A DNA stretch of 64,000 nucleotides from Edaphobacter acidisoli (GCF_014642855.1 NZ_BMJB01000001.1:2976001-3040000), one strand, 5' to 3'. Shown: positions 1 through 8,143, numbered from the stretch's first letter. Translations and numbers: made by a program. Notes: generated by a model from the sequence alone, not told the origin.

Positions 1-810
1 AGCCACGTGCCCCACACCCTCCTGCACCGGTTTCACCTGCTGGCCTCCGGGCCGCCCGGCTCGCCGAAAGATGAGGCCGTGCCGTACACCTACACCATCG
101 CCCCAATCGCAGTGAGCACAGACATCGCAGTGATTAGCCCGCCGCTTGCCGGCGAGGACTGGGTCGCGCTGAATGGCTGCTGCGAGCCCACAGGCGCGCA
201 TCGGGGCACAGGCCTGCCGGTCAACGGTGAGATCCACTATGCGCAACGCTTCGCCATCGACTGGATGCAGCTCGACGCCGACCGAAGATTCAGCCACGGA
301 GACGGCAAAGACGTCCACGACTATGCGGACTACGGCGCCAAAGTAATCGCCGTGGCCGACGGCACCGTGGTCGAGACGCTCTCCAACCTGGATGACCAGC
401 CGGTCGGCTCGCTGCCCGATCCAAAGACCATCACGCTCGAAAATGTGGACGGCAACCACATCGTGCTCGATCTCGGACATGGCCGCTACGCCTTCTACGC
501 GCATCTCCAGAAAAACTCGCTGCTGGTCGTCAAAGGACAGCACGTAAAGCGCGGCCAGGTTCTGGCGTTGCTGGGCAACACGGGCAACTCCTCCGCGCCG
601 CACCTGCACTTTCATCTGATGGACGGCCCCTCGGTGCTGGGCTCATCCGGCCTGCCTTACGTCATCGACCACTTTCAGGTCGCTGGCCAGCTCTCCCGCG
701 AGCAGTTCGACAAGACCGGGATCGATGGCGAGTGGAACGAGGGCCTCGATAAAACTTCCTCCAGCAGAAGTCAGGAATTTCCTCTCGACCTGACCGTAGT
801 CGATTTTTAA
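1..810 (+). CDS. M23 family (LytM-like) metallopeptidase, 5' end outside window
   Basis: The reading frame is open from the first base, so the N-terminus lies upstream and about 269 codons are visible. The C-terminal half is a LytM/peptidase M23 domain. Counted from the GTG at 7, putative zinc ligands are H77 and D85 (HYAQRFAID) and H199/H201 in PHLHFH, with H166 in YAHL. G-x-V-x-x-G and GNTGNSSAPHLH are typical of the family. Such enzymes cleave peptide cross-links in peptidoglycan or act on extracellular peptides. The visible part has no signal peptide, as expected if the N-terminus is missing. The canonical HxxxD is spaced differently here (H-x7-D), so activity is likely but not certain. 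Confidence 0.85.
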   Translation, partial: SHVPHTLLHRFHLLASGPPGSPKDEAVPYTYTIAPIAVSTDIAVISPPLAGEDWVALNGCCEPTGAHRGTGLPVNGEIHYAQRFAIDWMQLDADRRFSHGDGKDVHDYADYGAKVIAVADGTVVETLSNLDDQPVGSLPDPKTITLENVDGNHIVLDLGHGRYAFYAHLQKNSLLVVKGQHVKRGQVLALLGNTGNSSAPHLHFHLMDGPSVLGSSGLPYVIDHFQVAGQLSREQFDKTGIDGEWNEGLDKTSSSRSQEFPLDLTVVDF

Positions 811-855
811 AAAGGGGACCAAAACCTCAGGACCAACAGCACGATCAGAAAAAAT

Positions 856-879
856 AGCGGACGCCCGAGGGCGTCCGCT
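856..879 (-). terminator. Intrinsic terminator for the phosphodiesterase-type gene
   Basis: A perfect 10-bp stem (856-865 with 870-879, loop CGAG) is followed on the minus strand by a T-rich run (847-855 read in reverse). It lies 22 nt past the stop of the minus-strand gene and may also stop the plus-strand M23 transcript. Confidence 0.8.
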
Positions 880-900
880 GTCTGGTTAATTCAGGATGAT

Positions 901-2607
901 TTATCGTCCAAGGTTCAGGTCGGGCAGAACGCTCGTACCCTGAATGCGAACTGCATCCAGATACGCCGGGTTGATGTCGAGCGCCTTGAGGATGGTTGGA
1001 GCCACCTGCGAGGTTGCGACGTCCACGTAGACGGTTCTGGGCTGCCAGTCGTCGTGCGAGACCAGCAACATGACGTTGGTGTCGTCATGGGCGAATCCGC
1101 CATGCTCTTCCTGCTTCGCCGTGCTGCCGGAGTAGGTGACGCCGACGTTCGGGGTCACGATGATGTCCGGCGTGCGCGGGTCCTTGGTCGGGTCGTTGAA
1201 GTTGAGCGCGAGCGAGGGGCCATAGTAGATCTGCCCGAGACCGATCTGTGCCGCGTTCTGCTCAAGAATAGAGACGCTTTGGGCTGTGTAGGACGAGTCT
1301 TTCAGCCAGATCAGCGAGACATCGTCCTCGGTGGGACCGATACCGGTCGGGTTGTTGGTCGACTCGGAGTCGGGAATGAAGCCTGCATTCGAGAGCAGGG
1401 TTACGGGCGAAGAGGCATTGATGAGGTTGGAGACGTAGCGGTTGGGATCGATCGGCGACTGGCCGTGCTTGGCCGTGACGACGATCAGGGTCGAGTCGTA
1501 GAGGCCCTTCGATTTGAGCTCGGCGACAAACTTGCCGATAGACGCATCGACAAACTTGATCTCGCCAACGAGGGCTGCAGACGGGGTTCCCGCCGCATCG
1601 AGGTAGCCGCCTTTGGTGTTGTTGCTCGCCTCGATGAGCTTCTGGCCAACGCTGACGGCCTGGAAGTTCATGCCAAAGATCGTGGGCACCTCGGTCCTCT
1701 TGACGCCGAGGTGGTCTTTGCCGTCAATCTCATTCAGGATTGCGTTGGCCTTGAGAGTGTCATAGCACTGGATGTTCTGGAAGCTATTGGTCCAGGCGGT
1801 TACGTCCGAACCTGGGTCAGGAATAGTGCTGCAGGCAAGGCCGGTGGGTGTTTGAACGTTGGGAAGCGCTACGACGGTCGAGTTAATCTCAGGCGCATAG
1901 AAATCGTCGAGCGCGGAAGGCCCAACGCCGCTGGCAACCGACGAGTACGCCGGATGCTTATCGGACCACGCGGTGTAGCCGCCAGCCTGATGGATGACGC
2001 TGAAGATGCTGTTGGTGCGGACAAACTGCCACGGAAAGACGGGCTGGCAGCCAGTGGCCGGATCGCGGGGAAGCTTCTTCGGGTCGATGGAATTGAGGCC
2101 GCCATCGGTGAGCGAAGCGCCGGGTGCGCCGCCGTTCAGCTTGGTCTTGTCGATATCGATGCCTTCCTCATACTCGGTCGTCGTGCCGGTCGGTGCAGCA
2201 TAGGGAGTGCAGGGGCCGGCAGCGACGCCGTTGCCGGTGGTTGTCGCGGGGGCATCGTAGTTGCGAGCGTAGGCAACGTCGTAATAGACGCCGGTCAGCG
2301 CGGGGCTGCCGCCGGTGACGATTGCCGTCAGGCCTGGGAAAGAGTCCGATGGCCGTGAGGTGCTGGCCGCCACATAGTTAACGCCGGTGCTGTAAAGCGC
2401 GGCGAGCGCAGGGCAGTAAGACTCGCCGTTATTCACCGTGCTGACGCCGTGGATGCAGTTGGCAAGGTCGACAGCGTGCATGCCGTCGATGCTGATGAGA
2501 AGCACATGCTTAACCCGGTCGTGATTGCCATGGTCAAAGTCCTGCGCGGCGGCGATGCCTGCTGAAGAGAGAGCTGCAAGCATAAGGAGAGCGATCGCTT
2601 TTTTCAT
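901..2607 (-). CDS. Secreted alkaline-phosphatase-superfamily phosphodiesterase/pyrophosphatase-like protein
   Basis: This 568-residue protein has a signal peptide (MKK, hydrophobic core, AAAQ at about 22). Type I phosphodiesterase/nucleotide pyrophosphatase hallmarks follow: a metal-binding Asp in LISIDGM (D41), a nucleophile region SDSFPGLTAIVTGG (probably S89, where Thr is common), AKHGQSPID in the middle, and EEHGGFAHDD near the C-terminus for the second metal set. It probably hydrolyses phosphodiester or phosphomonoester bonds in the periplasm; the substrate cannot be told. A GGAGGT ribosome site precedes the ATG. It is monocistronic, with its own terminator at 856-879. Confidence 0.85.
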   Translation of the reverse strand: MKKAIALLMLAALSSAGIAAAQDFDHGNHDRVKHVLLISIDGMHAVDLANCIHGVSTVNNGESYCPALAALYSTGVNYVAASTSRPSDSFPGLTAIVTGGSPALTGVYYDVAYARNYDAPATTTGNGVAAGPCTPYAAPTGTTTEYEEGIDIDKTKLNGGAPGASLTDGGLNSIDPKKLPRDPATGCQPVFPWQFVRTNSIFSVIHQAGGYTAWSDKHPAYSSVASGVGPSALDDFYAPEINSTVVALPNVQTPTGLACSTIPDPGSDVTAWTNSFQNIQCYDTLKANAILNEIDGKDHLGVKRTEVPTIFGMNFQAVSVGQKLIEASNNTKGGYLDAAGTPSAALVGEIKFVDASIGKFVAELKSKGLYDSTLIVVTAKHGQSPIDPNRYVSNLINASSPVTLLSNAGFIPDSESTNNPTGIGPTEDDVSLIWLKDSSYTAQSVSILEQNAAQIGLGQIYYGPSLALNFNDPTKDPRTPDIIVTPNVGVTYSGSTAKQEEHGGFAHDDTNVMLLVSHDDWQPRTVYVDVATSQVAPTILKALDINPAYLDAVRIQGTSVLPDLNLGR

Positions 2608-3259
2608 TACATACCTCCGCTAACGAGATTTATGCGGAGGTTGTGGTGAAGACGTTGCAGGAAGGTCAATTTTGGTTGAATGGATGCGATGCGGATGAGG
2701 AAAACAATGGAGATATTGATAGGAAGCGGTTTTCTTTTTACCCCATCAAACGAGACTCACTGAGACTCGATCGTGTCGCAGGTGCAAGCCGGCTTTTGTT
2801 GCAATGATTTGCAACTATTCGGTTCAGCAAGCACAGGATCTGCAATCAATATTTTAAGCATGCAAGCTGGCGCGAGCAGCGTAGCGCGAATTTTCAAAAT
2901 AGGGCCTTGACAGATGAGTGCGCACCGGCCTCGTACAGATAGATAGCCTGTTATGCATGAGTTAGCATCTTCTCTTACACTTCAGACACCTTCGCGCCAA
3001 TTGAGAGCAATACTGGAAGTCGGTCATTTCATGCGAGATGACCCGATGTTGAATAAATCCCCGCATGAATAGGCAACCTTTTGCACTGTTCTATACTTCG
3101 TCTATTGCCTCCCCCGGCGCTTCACCTGTGTCTGGCTGACGAGTCGCCGGCCCAATACCCCACAGGTATTTTTTCCTGCCAATAGGACACGAACTCCTTT
3201 TTGTGTCGCGTCCATTGAGGGTATTTCCCCTCTCAGATCACCGCAGAGGTAACGACTCC
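2608..3259. other. Intergenic region between divergent phosphodiesterase and polyketide synthase genes
   Basis: No convincing gene is seen in these 652 bases. The stretch must hold the divergent promoters. A TTGACA at 2907-2912 lacks a good -10 at normal spacing. Near the PKS start, ACCTGTG (3124-3130) can pair with CACAGGT (3161-3167) and is followed by six T (3169-3174), a terminator-like or attenuator-like fold with a long loop; it is weakly supported. Confidence 0.4.
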
Positions 3260-4336
3260 ATGCATATTGCATCCGTAGGCACAGCTTTTCCTCCTCACCG
3301 TTATCCGCAAGCCGTTATCACGGGAGCGATTAAAGAAAAGATGAGAGACAAGCTGGACATGCCAGACGTGATGGACCGGCTCCACGGAAATTGCGGCGTC
3401 GACTTCCGCCACATCATGTTTCCGCTGGATACGCTGGGAACCATCTCGGGATTTGGCCCAACCAACGATCTCTGGATCAAGGGAGCGATGGAGCTAGGCG
3501 AGAAGGCGATCCAGAAGGCGCTCGATCACGTGGGACTCAGGCCGAAGGACATCTCCGCGATCTTCTTTACCTCAGTGACCGGCATTGCTTGCCCAAGTAT
3601 TGATGCGCGGCTGGTAAACAAGATGGGCTTTCCGCGCAGCGTGAAGCGGATCCCGATCTTTGGACTGGGGTGCGTGGCCGGTGCAGCAGGAATCTCGCGT
3701 GCGGCAGACTATGTGCGTGCTTATCCGAAGCAGTATGCCTTGCTGCTCTCTGTCGAGTTGTGCTCGTTGACGTGGCAGGAGAATGACAGCTCGATGGCCG
3801 CACTTGTTGCCTGCGGACTCTTTGGCGATGGCGCGGCGGCCGTGGTTCTGGCTGGCGAAGAGACCGAGCTGGCGAAGAGACCGACAAGCGTGAAGAACCC
3901 ATGTCCAAAGATATTGGCAACGCGCTCAACGTTTTATCCCGACACAGAACACTTGATGGGATGGAACATCAATGAGAGCGGTTTCAACATTGTGCTGTCC
4001 GCAGATGTGCCTCAGCTTGTGAAGGCGGAGTTGCGTTCCACGGTAGAAGGCTTTTTGGAAGAGAACGGTATGCGCATGGAGCAGATTTGCAGCTTCATCT
4101 TCCATAGCGGAGGACCGAAAGTGTTGCAGGCAATGGAAAGCAGTCTGGGATTGCCTCCGCATGCACTGTCCGCCTCGTGGAACAGTCTGCGGCAAAGAGG
4201 CAATCTGTCGTCTGCATCGGTCCTGACAGTGATGCAGGACTTTCTGCTGAATCGTCCGGGCAGTCCAGGCTGCTACAGCATGATGGGCGCCATGGGACCA
4301 GCATTCTGTTCAGAATTACTTCTGTTGCAGTGGTAG
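3260..4336 (+). CDS. Type III polyketide synthase (chalcone/stilbene synthase family)
   Basis: The 358-residue protein carries the type III PKS triad: Cys138 in GLGCVAGAAG, His282 in FHSGGP and Asn315 in RGNLSSAS. It also has the family's C-terminal MMGAMGPAFCSE. Bacterial homologues condense fatty acyl starters with malonyl-CoA to alkylresorcinols or alkylpyrones; the product is inferred only. I chose the ATG at 3260 because AGAGGT (3245-3250) precedes it at good spacing; an in-frame GTG at 3203 lacks support. The methyltransferase and FAD oxidoreductase genes that often accompany it are absent here. A strong terminator follows, so the gene is transcribed alone. Confidence 0.9.
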   Translation: MHIASVGTAFPPHRYPQAVITGAIKEKMRDKLDMPDVMDRLHGNCGVDFRHIMFPLDTLGTISGFGPTNDLWIKGAMELGEKAIQKALDHVGLRPKDISAIFFTSVTGIACPSIDARLVNKMGFPRSVKRIPIFGLGCVAGAAGISRAADYVRAYPKQYALLLSVELCSLTWQENDSSMAALVACGLFGDGAAAVVLAGEETELAKRPTSVKNPCPKILATRSTFYPDTEHLMGWNINESGFNIVLSADVPQLVKAELRSTVEGFLEENGMRMEQICSFIFHSGGPKVLQAMESSLGLPPHALSASWNSLRQRGNLSSASVLTVMQDFLLNRPGSPGCYSMMGAMGPAFCSELLLLQW

Positions 4337-4376
4337 TTCAGCGTGCACATTTTTTTGCGAATTTGAATTGAAGTGA

Positions 4377-4411
4377 GAGGAGAGCGTGAAGACGTTCTCC
4401 TCCTCGTTTTT
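4377..4411 (+). terminator. Intrinsic terminator after the type III PKS gene
   Basis: An 11-bp stem (4377-4387 with 4392-4402, one G-T wobble, loop GAAG) is followed by CTCG and five T at 4407-4411, 41 nt after the PKS stop codon. Confidence 0.85.
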
Positions 4412-4497
4412 GATATGCCTACATCGTTCGTGCATGAGAAGAAAATGTGCGCGGATGATGCACAGAGTAGTTATTGTCCTTGTCTACAAGGAGTTTC

Positions 4498-4590
4498 ATG
4501 CGCTGTCTCGCCATCGGCCTCGAAATATTTTCGCATGACGAATTTCTTGTTCGTCAGGACGAGAAACATCATCATCTGCAGGCAACGTGA
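4498..4590 (+). CDS. Putative 30-residue small ORF in the leader of the PEP-CTERM gene
   Basis: An AAGGAG sits five bases before an ATG that opens 30 codons and ends at TGA 4588-4590, about 100 nt upstream of the PEP-CTERM gene. The peptide starts MRCLAIGLEIF and holds a HHH run; it resembles nothing I recognise. A perfect 7-bp hairpin, TGACGAA (4536-4542) with TTCGTCA (4550-4556), lies inside it. It could be a leader peptide, a small protein or chance. The start signal is what supports translation. Confidence 0.35.
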   Translation: MRCLAIGLEIFSHDEFLVRQDEKHHHLQAT

Positions 4591-4689
4591 ATAGGCGACA
4601 TCGCGCGAACCACGGGCATCCGTAATAAGTATCGATGCGAGCAAGAAGCACGACGGAAGACGCATCCGCACTTCCCCCGGAGGTTCAAT

Positions 4690-5322
4690 ATGCTCAAATC
4701 ACTCGTAGCCTTGGCTGCCGCGTTGACGTTGCCTGTTGTTCTTTTTGCTGATCCTATCTCTGGAACGTTGTCGGCCCAGGGCAGTGATACCTTCACTTCC
4801 TCTACGATCACGTTCGGCACAGATGGAGAAGTGAATGGAGGAGCAGGCGCAAATACAGGCAGCTTCAGTGTCCTGTCCGATGGAACGCACATTACGTTCT
4901 TTCCTGCTTTTCCATCATCAACCCCCCTGCCTTACAACCAGGGGTTCAACACAGTGCCGACCACTCTTCAGCCGCTCACGCTCTTCACGACGACTGCATC
5001 GAACAATGAAATCTTCAACTTCATCATGCAGGACTACACCGCCGATTATTCCAGCGGTGGCGGATGTCTGAGCGGAGCAGTTTGTCTGGACGTAACAGGT
5101 GATGGCTATTTCACAGCCTCGGGCCCAACCGCATACACGTCGAGCCCAGGCAGCTTTACCTTCACCTCTCAACTCGTGAATGGACAAACGAGTACCACGT
5201 ACTCGGCTTCAGCCATTGCTACACCGGCCGCAGTTCCGGAACCAGCTTCGATCGCGTTGCTGGGTGCCGGCATGCTTGGCATCGCGGGTCTTGTGCGGCG
5301 ACGCATGATCTCGCTTGGCTAG
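4690..5322 (+). CDS. PEP-CTERM sorting domain protein, secreted
   Basis: The 210-residue protein has an N-terminal signal peptide (MLKSLVALAAALTLPVVLFA), a Thr/Ser/Gly-rich low-complexity body, and a C-terminal PEP-CTERM tail: VPEPAS, a hydrophobic segment (IALLGAGMLGIAGL) and RRR. This tail is recognised by an exosortase (EpsH/XrtA family) and is usual in exopolysaccharide-linked export; no exosortase gene is in the window. GGAGGT precedes the ATG. The body is unrecognised. A strong terminator follows. Confidence 0.85.
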   Translation: MLKSLVALAAALTLPVVLFADPISGTLSAQGSDTFTSSTITFGTDGEVNGGAGANTGSFSVLSDGTHITFFPAFPSSTPLPYNQGFNTVPTTLQPLTLFTTTASNNEIFNFIMQDYTADYSSGGGCLSGAVCLDVTGDGYFTASGPTAYTSSPGSFTFTSQLVNGQTSTTYSASAIATPAAVPEPASIALLGAGMLGIAGLVRRRMISLG

Positions 5323-5355
5323 TGCTGTCGTGTAGTCAGTTCGGCGATAAACCCT

Positions 5356-5401
5356 CTCCACTACGTGCCGTCCGACGGCACGTAGTGGAGGCTCTATTTT
5401 T
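5356..5401 (+). terminator. Intrinsic terminator after the PEP-CTERM gene
   Basis: A perfect 15-bp stem (5356-5370 with 5376-5390, loop TCCGA) is followed within six bases by five T (5397-5401). Confidence 0.9.
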
Positions 5402-5493
5402 GTCGATGGCTCGAAGAGCTTCCACGATGCTCTGATTAAGCCCCGCAAATGCTACGAACGGCGCGAGGTTGACGGGTCGGCCTATAATTACAT

Positions 5494-7923
5494 ATGGTTC
5501 CCGCAAATTCAGTCCCATCGGGGGCTGGCGTCGAGTCGCGCGTTGAGGATGAGACGAAATCTCGGGATTTGGCCGTTGGGCCAAATGGAGCCGGGCCGGA
5601 AGTGGCTCTTCCGCAAGGGATTTCGCCGACTGCTGGCGCGGTGTTGCCAGAAGAGTCTGTAGTGCCGAATTCGGCTGCTTCGCGTCTGACGGGGCTTTCA
5701 CCTGACGAGATCAAGACCATCGATAACAAGTTTGAGAAGGTGCTGGCGACGGTCCACGAGAACCGGCCGGGGGATGATCTCGAAATCATTCGCAAGGCGT
5801 GGGCGTTTTGTCTCGAACATCATGAGGGTCAGAAGCGCGCGAGCGGCGAACCGTATGTGATTCATCCGCTCGAAGTGGCGCAGGTGTTAGCCGAGCTGAA
5901 GATGGACTCGACGGCGATTGCGGCCGGGCTGCTGCATGATGCTGTCGAAGACACAGATGTGACTTCGCCGGAGATTGCGAAGCGGTTTGGCGACCAGGTG
6001 GCGCACATCGTTGAAGGTGTGACGAAGCTGGACAAGATCAAATTTGCCAACCGCGAGGACCATCAGGCGGAGAACATTCGCAAGATGCTGCTGGCCATGG
6101 TGACGGACGTGCGCGTGGTCATCATCAAGCTGGCCGACCGGCTGCACAACATGCGCACGCTGGAGCACTTGAAGCCCGAGAAGCAGCAGAAGATTGCAAA
6201 GGAGACGCTGGACATCTACGCTCCGCTGGCGCACCGGCTCGGCATGGGCAAGCTGCGCGGCGAGCTGGAAGACCTCGCGTTTCGGTATACCGATCCTTAC
6301 GGATACGAGCGCGTGTCGCATGAGGTCGATGCGCTGCGTGGCGCTGGCGAAGAGTTCCTTGAAAAGATTGGCACGCAGCTTGAAGCGAAGCTCAAAGAAT
6401 TCAAGATCAAGGGCCGCGTTGAGTGGAGAATCAAGCGGCTCTATTCGATCCAGCAAAAACTGAACGATCAGAAAATTCCTGTAGACCAGGTATACGACCT
6501 GCTGGCCGTGCGGGTCATCTGCACGACGGTGCAGGACTGCTATGCGCTGCTCGGCCTGCTGCACTCGATATGGCGGCCGGTGCCGGGCAGGATCAAAGAC
6601 TTTATCGCGATGCCGCGGCCGAATATGTATCAGTCGCTGCATACGACGCTGATTGCCGAAGGCGGCCATCAGTTTGAGGTGCAAATTCGCACCGAGGAGA
6701 TGCATCGCGTCGCCGAAGAGGGCATTGCAGCGCACTGGAAGTACAAGGCCGACGACAACGTCAGCGCAAAGGACGAGCAGCGGCTGGCGTGGGTGCGGCA
6801 GTTGATGGAGTGGCAGCGCGAGATGTCCGACCCCAACGAGTTCATGTCGACACTCAAAATCGACCTGTACCCGGAGGAGGTCTACACCTTCACCCCGAAG
6901 GGCAAGGTCGTAGTGTTGCCCAAGGACGCAAGCCCAGTCGATTTCGCCTACGCGATTCACACGCAGGTAGGCGACACGACAGTCGGCGCGAAGGTAAATG
7001 GGCGCATCGTGCCGCTGCGGACACGGCTGCGCAACGGCGATATCGTCGAGATCATCACGCAGACCGGCCACGCGCCGAGCCGCGACTGGCTGAGCTTCGT
7101 GAAGAGCTCGCGAGCACGCAACAAGATCAAGCACTGGCTCAACGAACACCAGCGCGAGCGCGCCGTGGAGATTGGCCGAAAGCTGATCGAGCGTGAGGCG
7201 CGCAAGTACAAGGTCGCACTCACGAAGTTCGGCGAAACAGACTATGTGCGCGTGGCTGGCGAGTACGGTTTGGGCACGCACGCGGATCTGCTCTCTGCGG
7301 TTGGCTTTGGGAAGTACTCCGCACGGCAGGTGTTGAACAAGCTCGAACCCGGCGCCACGGCCTCTCCTGAACCGGCTGCGCCCGAGGCCGGCGTAGGCAA
7401 CGCGCTGGGCCAGATGTCCGAGGCAGTGAAGCGCGTCTTCTTCGGCAAAGGTTCGGAGTCGCTGCAAGTCGAGGGCAAGGACGACCTACTCGTGTACCGC
7501 GCGCGCTGTTGTAACCCGATTCGCGGCGAAGAGATTATCGGCTACGTTACGCGCGGCAAGGGCGTAGCGGTCCACGCGCGAAGCTGTCCAAATGTGCAGA
7601 ACCTGCTGTACGAGTCCGACCGCAGAATTCAGGTCGAGTGGGCGCCGACACCAACAGAGCCAGGAACAGTGAAGCAGCAAACCTACCCTGTGAAACTGTC
7701 CGTGACCTGCGAAAACCGCACGGGGATGCTCAAAGAGTTCACCGCAATCATCTCCGACGATGGAACCAATATCCGCAGTGTGGACACGCGCGATGTCGAC
7801 GATGGCAACGCCGTCGTCGACTTTGTCGTCGAGACAGTGGACCTCCGCCACCTGAATCGTCTGGTGGAACGGCTCAGGCGCGTGCCAGGTGTGCTCGACG
7901 TGCAGCGCGCACAGAAGATTTAG
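5494..7923 (+). CDS. rel: Bifunctional (p)ppGpp synthetase/hydrolase, Rel/SpoT family
   Basis: This 809-residue protein has full Rel architecture. After a low-complexity N-terminal extension of about 70 residues comes the HD hydrolase domain, with H124 and HDAVED at 148-153, so the hydrolase motif is intact. The synthetase domain follows (WRIKRLYSIQQKL, then EVQIRTEEMH), then a TGS domain (YTFTPKGKVVVLPKDASPVDFAYAIHT), a zinc-finger/helical part with RARCCNP and RSCPN, and a C-terminal ACT domain (about 730-809). It makes and degrades the stringent-response alarmone in the cytoplasm. TATAAT at 5483-5488 lies five bases before the ATG and no ribosome site is seen, so the mRNA may be leaderless or the start may be further in (GTG at 5641). 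Confidence 0.95.
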   Translation: MVPANSVPSGAGVESRVEDETKSRDLAVGPNGAGPEVALPQGISPTAGAVLPEESVVPNSAASRLTGLSPDEIKTIDNKFEKVLATVHENRPGDDLEIIRKAWAFCLEHHEGQKRASGEPYVIHPLEVAQVLAELKMDSTAIAAGLLHDAVEDTDVTSPEIAKRFGDQVAHIVEGVTKLDKIKFANREDHQAENIRKMLLAMVTDVRVVIIKLADRLHNMRTLEHLKPEKQQKIAKETLDIYAPLAHRLGMGKLRGELEDLAFRYTDPYGYERVSHEVDALRGAGEEFLEKIGTQLEAKLKEFKIKGRVEWRIKRLYSIQQKLNDQKIPVDQVYDLLAVRVICTTVQDCYALLGLLHSIWRPVPGRIKDFIAMPRPNMYQSLHTTLIAEGGHQFEVQIRTEEMHRVAEEGIAAHWKYKADDNVSAKDEQRLAWVRQLMEWQREMSDPNEFMSTLKIDLYPEEVYTFTPKGKVVVLPKDASPVDFAYAIHTQVGDTTVGAKVNGRIVPLRTRLRNGDIVEIITQTGHAPSRDWLSFVKSSRARNKIKHWLNEHQRERAVEIGRKLIEREARKYKVALTKFGETDYVRVAGEYGLGTHADLLSAVGFGKYSARQVLNKLEPGATASPEPAAPEAGVGNALGQMSEAVKRVFFGKGSESLQVEGKDDLLVYRARCCNPIRGEEIIGYVTRGKGVAVHARSCPNVQNLLYESDRRIQVEWAPTPTEPGTVKQQTYPVKLSVTCENRTGMLKEFTAIISDDGTNIRSVDTRDVDDGNAVVDFVVETVDLRHLNRLVERLRRVPGVLDVQRAQKI

Positions 7924-7972
7924 GGCGGCGGGTTGCGGTGAAAGGGCGCTCGCGTGTATTGTGGATAACAAG

Positions 7973-8041
7973 ATGACAAACTTCTCCAGCCAAATTTTTA
8001 TCTTCCGCTACTGGCGCACGGTAGCGGCGACGGCGGAGTAG
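7973..8041 (+). CDS. Aromatic leader peptide (22 residues) ahead of the trpBA-aro-tyr operon
   Basis: A 22-codon frame runs from ATG 7973 to TAG 8039-8041 between rel and trpB. Its core is FIFRYW: Phe codons at 7982, 7997 and 8003, Tyr at 8009 and Trp at 8012. The genes downstream make Trp and the Phe/Tyr precursors. The Tyr-Trp pair sits inside hairpin CCGCTAC/GTAGCGG, and a terminator-like hairpin follows at 8091-8117, the classic layout of ribosome-mediated attenuation. A weak GGA at 7963-7965 could serve as ribosome site. This is not a family I can name; function is inferred from content, position and structure. Confidence 0.6.
   Translation: MTNFSSQIFIFRYWRTVAATAE
8005..8027 (+). promoter_or_regulatory. 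Leader hairpin 1:2 overlapping the Tyr and Trp codons
   Basis: CCGCTAC (8005-8011) pairs perfectly with GTAGCGG (8021-8027). The 3' arm, extended to GTAGCGGC (8021-8028), matches seven of eight bases of GTCGCGGC (8108-8115), so it can compete for GCCGCGAC (8093-8100) and form an antiterminator. Confidence 0.55.
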
Positions 8042-8090
8042 GCTCATCTGAAGGATTGTTAGCAGTATTCAGTTGAAGCGAAATCCACCC

Positions 8091-8119
8091 GGGCCGCGAC
8101 CACAAGAGTCGCGGCCCTT
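8091..8119 (+). terminator. Attenuator/terminator hairpin before trpB
   Basis: A perfect 10-bp GC-rich stem (8091-8100 with 8108-8117, loop of seven) is followed by TTGCTTTG, a weak T-tract. It ends 26 nt before the trpB ATG and is the only strong hairpin between rel and trpB. In the attenuation model it is segment 3:4. Confidence 0.6.
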
Positions 8120-8143
8120 GCTTTGTGCGGTAAGGAGCGTGTG

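Noticed and set aside
1054-2358. Long plus-strand open frame opposite the phosphodiesterase-type gene
   Set aside because: It has no ribosome site and no recognisable domain; it mirrors a clear minus-strand gene and arises from high GC content.
2907-2939. TTGACA with TACAGA as a promoter for the type III PKS gene
   Set aside because: The spacing is 21 bases and the -10 is poor.
2608-3259. tRNA or small RNA gene in the long intergenic gap
   Set aside because: No cloverleaf or conserved RNA motif could be found by eye; only a weak hairpin is present.
5469-5488. TTGACG and TATAAT before rel as a promoter pair
   Set aside because: The spacing is only eight bases, far too short for a sigma-70-type promoter. 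Only the TATAAT is kept, as a possible -10.
5887-7467. Long minus-strand open frame opposite rel
   Set aside because: The plus-strand frame has intact HD, synthetase and TGS motifs. The other frame is Arg/Leu/His-rich with no motif, as expected for antisense of GC-rich coding sequence.
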